Assembly (NCBI RefSeq): GCF_003073045.1 | Contig: NC_037594.1 | Coordinates: 22,450,927 to 22,514,926 of the forward strand | Length of the DNA stretch: 64,000 bases | Reading direction: 5' to 3' | Origin: Pomacea canaliculata | Lineage: Eukaryota > Mollusca > Gastropoda > Architaenioglossa > Ampullariidae | In this document: piece after piece, positions 37,901-48,500 of the stretch | How positions within the stretch are numbered: the stretch's first letter is position 1 | How the letters are laid out: every line of letters begins with the position of its first letter | Notes under the pieces: model-generated | The model's database searches: none | Told to the model about the DNA's origin: nothing | The model's input: the letters and a program-made list of their open reading frames with translations, nothing else | Position numbers and translations under genes: made by a program

Positions 37901-40900
37901 GGAGACATGATTATCTTTGGCAAGTATGGGATCGATGTCGAGTCAAGAAATATGCCAAACATAAACACGTAGGTGTGTCTAGTTACACGTGCATGTATTT
38001 AGAAGAACTTTTATTCTTGCCATCACAAGCTGATGTCAAGAATTAAAAGAGTCGCAGATGAAGCTCAATCCTTTACATCCGACTTACTCCGTCAAACTCA
38101 CTATCCAAAAACAAAACAAAATAAAACCAACCAAGATCCATTCCTATCTCTGCGGCCAGCGTGAGTTCTTGGCAAAAACATTCTCGGCTACAAGTTCCCA
38201 GATGAAAAACATTTCGTTTGCCTACAGCTAATTTGTGATCAAGACAAGTGCCTCGGATGCTTTACCCTGTAGTCTTGGCTGCCCTTAGCCAGATGGTCGT
38301 CGGCCTTCGTCAGCAGGTCCTTAGCGATGAGAAGGTCGTGGCGTCTCTCGTCCAACATGATCTGCACAGAAATGACTGACCGTCACCAACTCCTGTCGCA
38401 GATCCTCCACTGTTGAAGGACTCTATCTCTCTCTTACATACATATAATCACTTTTTGCTGGCAGTTGAAACATATTCTTGTACTGTCTCTAGCAGACGTG
38501 TCTTCTGTGGACACGAACAGTTGAACTGTTTCTGAACTGAAACTGGACAAGATGGTCTTCCTGGCGCCCAATGTACGTTGCCAGGTGTTAATCCAAAATA
38601 CGAAAGTAATTCCGGGGACATGAGATCATTCTTGAACAGTCAACAGACCCTCAACATAAATACCTTTCAAGACAAGATACAGTTTTACCATCTTATCGTA
38701 AACTAAATAGTTACTAGCTCTAGCATCAGTTATTTTTCATCTTCAGTCTTCATCAGTGGGTTTATGGTTTTCTTGTAAATCTCCTGTTTGAATGTGGACA
38801 CATTACAGCCAACGTGCTCTAACAGTTCTTTACGATTTAAAAAATAATAACATAAATATCGTGAAACACTTACGTTATTGCGCTTGCTGTTGCGCATGCG
38901 TGTAGCGTAGTTGAGTTCATTTCTGAGTTTATGGTTTGTCATGTTCACATAGTACACCACAGTTCGTAATGAGTTGGGTGCGTGATTATTTTGTAACTTT
39001 TCCCTTATCTGGTGCAATCTGACTTGTATCCTTTGCTGTTGCCTGATTTAAACAAACAAAAATTGTTTGCATTGTGTCACTTCCACTCATGAAAGAAAAA
39101 CATTAATAAGAAAGAAAACATTCGATCACTTTTTGAATCATGATGAAGCTACTTATCATGTAAAAGAACAGTTAGTGTCATTGAAACATTTTATCACCAG
39201 GGTAACACATTCTAAACCAAGAGAACGCCCCTCCCCGCCTGCCTTTTATAATTCTGTATGTCTCGCAGCATCTGCTGTGCTTCCCTGTCCTCGGAATAAG
39301 CCTTGCTGATGAAGGTGTAGAGGGAAGGGAGGCTCATCTCGGGGCGAGATAGGGACCTGGTGGTGGGGCCTGTCAGTCGCCCGCGATGAGCCCGTATGTA
39401 GATGTCTTTCGTCAACAGAGTCGCTCTCAGGACGGCGTCTAGGTAAACAACCACAACAACAACACATCTTTGTGCTAAGGACAGTAATCGCATCAATATA
39501 GGTCAAAAAGATTGTTTACAAGAGTTGTGTTGGCAGCCATTGATGAGCACACTAGACACAAGAGTAAACACACATACAATCTCTCACAATATCTCTCACA
39601 CACACCCTCTCTCTCCCTCACCCTCTCTCTCTCTCACACACACACACACTCACTCACATACACACAGAAATGGAGTCCACCTCCAGATTCCCAAAACAGA
39701 AAGACTAATAAAATTATGATAGCACGAAGAAAGGTCCACCATTGGGAGATTGCTAGACAATCACACTATTATATTATTGTAAGTGATTTGATATGTGAAA
39801 TCATTTTGGGTTTATGTAGCTGCTGCTACTCGACCTCACCGTAAGCTATGTCGCTAGCCTTGGCTATCTCCTTCAGCTGCTCTCGTACGCCCGTCATGAT
39901 GACGTAGCGCGTGCCGTTGAAGACGTAGTCGTTGTCGTTGTGGACGTAATGCATCTGGTTGCTAACCACCCCCATCACGCGGTTTATGGACTCCAGTAAA
40001 GATCTTATGGTTTCGCCCAGTTTGGGAGACATTCGTCGTTCCTGGGAGAAAAAAAAAGTGATTGGGGTGATTAATAATAATTATTGTCGTTCACTGTTTG
40101 GATGCTTGGCTAACTCACCCCCACAAATGACCCCTACCATTTTCTTGAACAATGACAACAGGTAGAGATTCTGCAACAGATCGCTGCCGACTGATGCTTA
40201 TGTGTTTAAGAAGATAACCTGAACCCAGACCAACTGTACCTGATCCTAGAGGACCAAACGCCTGAGCACATCCTCCAGAAATTCCTCTACACAAGACAGA
40301 GTTACAAGGCGGACAGACACTCCAGTCCAAAAAACGGACTTGGAGGACACTGCATCATTCTTCCTGAAGGATGGTCTGAAAATGTAGCTTAGTTTAGTTT
40401 GGTCATTGTTACTCCTTGGGGAGCAAAGGGCCGCAAAAGTGTAGCTTAATACATACTTACTAGTCTATCAGCGGCAGCGGGACGCCTGGGAAAGTCGTCA
40501 GCATACTCCCCGATGTCCGAAAGATCTCCTTCCTGCCAACCGGTATCTTCTCCCTTCGGTTGTCGTCCACCCCGGTCTTTAGACAAAGGGGTATTCTTCG
40601 CTCGTGACCCAGCCGTTCTGTTGGTCTTGCATCTGTGACTTTAGACGAAAACGATTTGCCCTTGGTGCCTCTCCCCGTCTGAGAAGAAACGGCTTTTGTG
40701 TTATCGTCAAGACTTTTCTCTGATGTTGTCGGGCCAGAAGACCTCGCTTCATGTTTATCCTGCGAATCTTTGGAGTTGTGATTGTTTTTCTTTCCTGTTC
40801 GCTTGTCTTTGTGACGCCTGTGAACACTGTCCATTTTCTGTTTGGTTTGAGTAGGTCCGTGGTCTTTCTGCGCGTTGTCTTTGCCTCTAACCGCTGACTC

Positions 40901-42464
40901 CAGATGTAACTGTTGGTGTCCAAGAACGGTTGAATCCACACTGGTTGGTTTCTCCATGTTGCCGGAACTGGATGAAACACTATCGTGTCTGTGTGCCTCG
41001 AGTCCATCCTCCTGGCGCCTTTGCTGTCCTCGAAGTGAATGACCACCACGATGTAACTTCGACGACCCGGAAGATGACCGTTGATCGGACTTGGGTGCTG
41101 ATGTCGATGAATGTGAGTAACTCTTTCCCTGATCAGACAACTCTTCTGCACGTGCGTGCGCTGTGCGTCCGTCCACACGAAGTCTTCCGTGTGACCTGAG
41201 TACAAGGCCTTTGGCTGGATGGATAGAAGCACTGGAAGAATCTGTCTCCGAGGAAGGGTCATGTCTGGTTATCAGCCCAGAACCTCCGCGTTTCCCGAAG
41301 ACTGACGATCCTTGTCGTTGCCGTGGGAACGGCTGGTGACGTATTGTGGGCCTGGCGACACCGGCTTGTGGTGCCCACTGTCTCCGTGCTTTGCCTGAAG
41401 TCCATCTTGGTTATGTCTTCCCCGCGCTTTGTCTAACACCCGGATGTTGATGGTTGGTGCCCGTATGCAGCCTGAAACAGGTGGCGCCAAAGTCAGAAGT
41501 GTTAACTGTGAGTCGTTTCATTACTAAACGCAATACAGTGGAACCTCGGTTAGCGAACGCCTCGGATAGCGAATATTTCGGTTAACGAACAAAAATTTCG
41601 CTAAAAGTTTGTCTCGGATAGCGAACAAAATTTCGGATAACGAACAGCCACGTGAACCACACGTGACCGACCAGCATGTCATCATTCGCGCTCGAGACAC
41701 AATTACGATCGGTCGAGCCTTATCTGTGCGCATCCTTCTTATTTAGTGATTGTTCTGCTTTATTTTAATAAGATAATCCTCAATCATGGCTCCAAAGAAG
41801 ATTAAGACCAATTAATAGTAGTGAGGTAATGACATGGAAGCGGCCAACAAATGAAATGAAAAAGGAAATGATTTCAAAGTATGAAGGTGGCATGCGTCTG
41901 TCGGATATGTGATGTCGTATTACCGCAGAGTTTTACAAAAAAGGCAGAAGGAACAGACACTGGACACGTTTTTTCCTTGAACCTCAAAAGAAAGTCACCC
42001 CCGATTTTATAATATCACGTGTGCTCATGGAGGGGAATCAAGCAGTAATTCCACCCCTTCCTCCCCGCAGCTGCTTCCAACCACGCCGTCAAAACGGCGA
42101 GTTTTCTGATGTTTAAATGCTTTCGTTAATGTTTTTATGTTTATTGAACTCCATTTATATTGCATTATAACTGTTCTCACTAAAACATACCTTTATAGCC
42201 TGTAACTTTCAAATAGCGAGTCAACAGGGGCTGGGAACCAATTAAATCTATTTCCCTTATTTCTTATGGAAAAAATTGTTTCGGATAGCGAACATTTCGG
42301 ATAACGAACAACTTTCCAGAACGGATTAAGTTCGTTAACCGAGGTTCCACTGTAGTTGTTCGAGAACATTTGAGTTATTGGTTGGCATTGTATTCTGCTG
42401 AATGTCACTATGTATGGGTAACAAGCAACCAACATGCTTATTTGAGGAGAGAGTCAACTGAGTT

Positions 42465-42523
<59 letters not shown>

Positions 42524-45500
42524 TATATTATTTCTTGTAATATTTGTCCCTTTCCATAAAATGGATCTGTTCCCTGAGTGGTCACCAAAAGAGTCCACAA
42601 CTGATTTAAAAATAAGTAATCTCTGACTGTGACATGTATTCACGCAAACAGACAGAATTTATCATCAAGAAAGGAAAAAAGATAAAGATATCGAACACAC
42701 CAGGGAAGGCACCCAACTAGTGCTTTCCTCAGAAACAGACTTGAAAGACGATTTTATATATAGAGAGAGAGAGAATACGAAATCGACTTATTATATCCGT
42801 TCGAATGTGTTTACAAACACGTGTGTGAAAGCATGATTAGTCGGTCGTAAGCATCATCTACTAATTGTGCTTATTTGAAGGAAATCGTGAAAATCTGTCG
42901 CTCATAATGGTTCCACATACAGACAGTGGCCTCGTGAGAAAGAAACGACAGGCGGGCAAAGGCAGTTTGGGGGAGGAGCAGTATACACTATACAGATATG
43001 GGGTGAGGTGACGCAAGAGCCGGTGTAGAAAGGGGGGAGAAGGTGGTGGGGGCAAACGATACACACACACAACCCGAGTCACTCCACGCGACTGTTGACT
43101 GGTCCCTTTGCGATCAGGCCATCTCGTCTGATGTCTGTTCCTAGTTCAGACCCTCCCCACCACACACACACACTCACAGACACGCACGTATACACACACA
43201 CTCTCACACAAGCACAGAGAGACACAAGGACACTCGCACGCACACACTCATACAAATAATCTCGAACATGCACATATTTATATATACACACACGCACGCA
43301 CACCTGTACACAAACGTCAGGTTGTCACCAGGTATGTCAAGGTGTGCCGACATTGTAAATGCTTTGTCACTCGGCGCTGCATGCTTGTTGCCTTCTACAT
43401 GCGAGGACGCATGCCTGACATGATATGCCTGACAGAAGTTGAATGATATGATTTTTTTTTTTTTTTTGATTGAAGCTTTTGTGGTTTCACGTTGAAAAGA
43501 GATTCTTTCTTGTCAATGGCCGACGTGTTTCAAAGAACATTCTCTTTCTCTTCCTGCGAGGTCCGGTGGCACGAGTGTGAACTGCGGGTCACCAAGACAG
43601 TGAGATAGATATTAGATTGTGGTTTACATCTCGGAGTCCAGCTTCCATGTCTGGACGTGGCACGTGTTTACAGGACAGGTCTACTCTAGTAAAATACCAA
43701 CAAACATAGTGTCCTTCCTTTTGTTAACCATAAAGTTTCATGCACACCACTCTCAAGTTTAGGAACCGCTCTGTTTACGACCTGTTTAACCAAGCGAAAA
43801 AGCTGTAAATATCCATTGAAGTCACTTTAAAAATGGAGAGGAGGTGGGGGAGGGGAGTTCTGGTGGGGAAAAAAAAAAACTTCACTAGACGGTTAAATGT
43901 CTGTGGCCGACAGTGGCAAGCCGGTCGACCTAGTTTCCCCTCGCGGGTCTCTGGTGGGCGTTTAGAGAAGGAAACAAAACGAAAGGAGAGAGAGAGAAAA
44001 AAAAATAAAAGGTGGGAACATGAGGTCAGGGACATTCGGATTACTGGACTTGATTGGATAGACGTGTGACACTTTTTTTTTTTTTTGTTTGACTTCCTCT
44101 CGCGATAAGGTGGTCTGCGCAACTGCAGACTTGCATTTTGTGGGGACTTCACTTCTCCACTTCCTCCTTCACTTTCTCTCTCAACACAAGAAAGCACGGA
44201 TACAGAGAGACAGATTTGTTTGAAATCCTTATACGTTACTAGGCAGATCTCACCCCATAACAAACCGGTTGCCAGGCTGCTTGTTTCCATAGTGATTAAA
44301 GTCTTGCATCAAACTGTAAGAAGTTGTAAACGACATGAAAGGTCGCTGACCTGCGCTCATGGCGATGGCAAGTCAACCGTGAACTGTCAGTACTGTTTTC
44401 TCTGCCCATCCTAGGGGAAGAGGGTAGGGAGAGGTCTGACAGAGGCTGCATTATTATTTTCAGCCCTACCTGACGTCTTACCTGAACCTTATTCCTTCAC
44501 TGTATTCTTGTTTTGCTGTCGTCATGGTCGTTGTTTTCCCTGTATATGTACCGTGTATATTACATCCACCATTCCATCCCTACCCCTGAGTAACTTCCTT
44601 CAAAGTCATTGCCTCGTCTTATATTCGTCATGGTCAATCTGTGCTTTCATGGACATTGCTATTGTTTTCAGCCCTACCTGTGACATATCTCTGGAGTCGC
44701 TTTCTTCATGGTCATTGTATTTTCGTTCATCATCTTCATGGTCGTTCTAGTCTTGTTTTGTCCTCTTCATGGTCATTATTTTCTGCCGTGTATATCACCA
44801 ACATCCGTCTTTTCAGCCTTATCTGCCACACATATCCTGAGTTGTTTCCTTCAGGGTCATTGCCTTTACTCTTCATGGTCATTATTCTTTGTTCATGCTC
44901 GTTGATGCTTCTTCCCTGTCTCGTCACAATCGCTGCTCGGTCATGCAGCTTGTCCTCTTAACGATCATTACTTTCGCCTTGTCTCGTTATCGCCCATCAT
45001 TTCCGATGTTTGGTTTTGTCTCCCTCGAGGGACTGTCAAATTACTTGAGTTTTTTTTTTTTTTAAGGACTGGGGTAACCTGGAGAAAAACCCGACGGCCA
45101 GCTTTATGGTGGAACAGGTATTATTTCCACAGGTGTATGCCCGCTTGCATTATAGAGACAAGCTTCTTTTTGTTTGTTTATTTGTATTTTTACCACTGCA
45201 CTACGGGAAGGGTCATTAACGTCAGCTAACACAGTGGTTGACCCTTGGACGGATTATGGGATAGGGTGATAAGTGAAGTCTGCAATCAAGTTCGCGCCGC
45301 ACAAGCACGAAGTGACCCAGAGTCTGGTTGCATTGCTCGGGTGCATCTAGGCCTCTGTTAGTCGGGACTAAGCACGCCACACCAGACTATAGTCCAATCA
45401 TTTTGCGCTGGTTACACGGGTCTAGGCCGTTACCCCCGAGGTTAGGAGCAAGTCGGTTATTCTTACTACCCCTGTACACCGGTGGCGTCGTCACCTTTTA

Positions 45501-48500
45501 TTCACCGTCTGTCTGTGAGTTCCGCAACGTGTCCGCGTCGTACCAGCAGACCTCAGGTGACAGAGCATTCACCCTACCCTCCACTGACCCCCCCCCCCAG
45601 ACTGGCGTGGGGTGAGGTGACGCAAGAGACGATGGAGGTTGGCCAAACAACGCAAACGAGAACAGCGTCACACCACACGACGACTCTGCTGACTGGTCGC
45701 TTTGCGATCAGGCCATCTGTACACACGATGCGAGCTTTTTCTTTTTTTAGACCGTTTATTTGAAGGGGGGGACGGGAGGGGAAGAGTGTAGTGCCTGATA
45801 TAACGTTTCATTAAACTTGTATAGTTAGGACAGGACGCATGAATGGTTGCTTATCGTCTGATCTCGTGGAAGGCAGAGCGCCAAAATATAAAAAATAAAA
45901 AAACACTTCACCTGAAGGATGTAGATTGTACATACATTCCACTGTCTACGCCAACTGCTGTGCACTAGACGTCACGTGACCTCTCTCTCCCCTCCCCAAA
46001 CACCACACTCCACTTTTTCTCCATTTTCAGCCTACAGCAGTCTAGCCGTCTCCCCAACAAAGAAAACTTTCCTTTATGTCGTCAGCAAAATAACTGTCCA
46101 CCTGCGCCTACAGTCGCATGGCCGCGACATTGGGCTTCCCCGAGAGCTTCACGCTTGAAAGCCTTGGTGACGAAGTGCTCCGTCATTCACAGCGTGGAAG
46201 TCTAGGAGGAAGGTCCCTAATATCTTGCAATAAGTAAGCACAAAAAGAGACCATAATGAAGTAGTTTCACAAATGAAAGACAAATATTAAACGCAACATG
46301 GACTTGCATGCAACAGCAACAAATACATTGTTCAAAATCAACATTTATTTATGACTATTTTTAGTGTTTTGTCCTCTGCTTGACACCTCGTTTTAATAAC
46401 ACATTTTTGCTGTCTGTTCCGACTTTCATCAGAGATGAGAAGATGTTGATGAGATCAGATCTTGTTCTGTGAGAAGTGTTGATTTCATGAAAGGAAAAAA
46501 ACTGTTTACATATAAGTAGAACCGAACATTGCCATCATACTTGTTGCAAACTTCCTGAAGTTTTTAAACTTTTCAGGAAGGAATGGAAAAAAACTATATA
46601 ACAGATTTTGCGAATCGCTGTCGTGTCATCTGTGGGGGCCGCATGTGTGCTTGCAACGGACCGGGTGTTTGACATGCCTGCTTCAGAACATTCGGCAAGG
46701 TCTCCACACAGTTTGTGGTTGTAAAATCATTTTCAGAGAAAGCAGAAGCCTATAGTTCATTATGGTTCTACCATCACAAGCAAATGAAACTGTTGGTGTC
46801 CAAGAAGAAGTCTTGGCTACGCATTGAACTTCAACCACGGACCTTGTAAATGGTCCCTGCCATCTCCATTCAGTCCTTCCACTGTCGATGTCTGGCTTTG
46901 TCTGCAACCGGAAATGTCAGCGCCACATCCTACTTACATCACTGAAAGTGGGCCTAACCCTGCGACAACAACAAAGGGGTAGCAGTCTCAGTCCCTTCCC
47001 CCTACCCAGACAGGCGCATCCTAAACAGTTCGACTTTCTCCGTGACAAGGTGAACATGTTTAACTTATTTATTTTTTACCAGAGGTTTGTGGCCGACAGA
47101 GCATCGTGGTGTGCAGTTGGGCAACGAGAGGAAGAGGGTTAGTGATGCGATATACTGAGGGTGGTCGCAATATAATGTGAATGCACTCGACATTTGGGTG
47201 GTCATGTGACCACCTCCGCCGGCGATAAAGAACGGTCACAGGAACGATGAACGTCAAACCCGACCTAACCCGTCGTTGATGTTTATCTACTCACCTGGCG
47301 TGAGAGCCATGGGTAGTGCCTCGTAAACACGACAATAAACTATTAATTAGTCTTCAATTATTCAATAAAAAACAATACTCGAGTGATTTCAAAAACTGGC
47401 GAAAATCACTGTAATTTTTTATTACATTTCTCACCGTGTTACTACAAATGCTGTCAACATGTTCGGCCATGAAATGCTGGGACCAGATCATTTAGCAAAA
47501 ATAAAAATAAATAAAAAAATAATAAAACAAAGCGAGACAACAAGACGCTGTATTTTCGCGTCAGAAGTGAGGAGGGCAACTGTTCCGTTGTGAACAGGAG
47601 GCAGTGATGTAGGCAACAAGGAGTTGTGGGCGAAGAAGACGAAATGTATCAAGGCCGCTTATCGTGTGTTCCCTGAGGACAGAATCAAAGGACAGTCAAC
47701 ATGCTTTAAAAAAAAAAAAAGCGACCAAGGTGACAGTGACAAACAGCGGTGGCGGTCTGTGCCTGTCAGGTCAGACAATAATACCGTGGGAACTGATGCT
47801 CTGCAGACAAAACAGCAGTCTGCCTGCGACTAGAAATGATGGTTTTATTGTACCGGACATACTTTTATTTTCCTGTGGATACACGTTCGGTGACTAGAAG
47901 GCCCATGTGTATATACATATAAAATCCGGTTTTTACACACCCTGCTTTGAAGTTAGGTTAGGAAAAAATGTAAGAAATGCCACTATATACCATCAAAACT
48001 ACTGGATAGACCACGAGGGCTGTAATAAAACTTGAAGCCAAGTAAAACTTGTTGAATCCACCACGCAGCCATCTTACCACCCGGTGAGTCTATCAGTTAT
48101 ACTACACACCCACACACTAACACAAAACATGAATGACATCTACGTCCTCAGTCCTGAAAATTAAAGCAGGTCAAGAACTGAAGCTGCTTGAAAGAAAAAT
48201 CACGTATGGTTGGCAATGTACAAATAAATACGAAAATACCCTGGCAGTGCATTCCAAATGCTGATACAGCATGACTATGGGAGTTCAAACATGGCGGCAG
48301 TCAACTCACAGCAATGTTGAAACATTTTACGGGGGAAAAAAAACGTTACTGCGCTTTCATAATTGACAGACGGAAAGAGACCAGATACGAGTCTCTCTAA
48401 ACAAGTGTTTATTCAGATATTCGGGGTCAAGCTGCGGTGAGGTGAGATAATTCGACTTGAATGTGACGACGCTGCGCCTTGTCAACAACGCGATAACACG

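Noticed and set aside
39512-39844. Plus-strand ORF rich in SLSLTHTHTHS
   Set aside because: Translation of the CT/CA microsatellite.
40579-41262. Alternative minus-strand ORF starting MTLPRRQILPVLL
   Set aside because: It shadows the low-complexity exon in another frame and does not join either neighbouring exon.
42335-42643. Minus-strand ORF with repeated CLSV units
   Set aside because: Translation of the GACA microsatellite, not a cysteine-rich peptide.
44508-44961. Overlapping ORFs rich in HGH/SSWS
   Set aside because: They follow the TTCATGGTCATT repeat in two frames and show no protein-like conservation.
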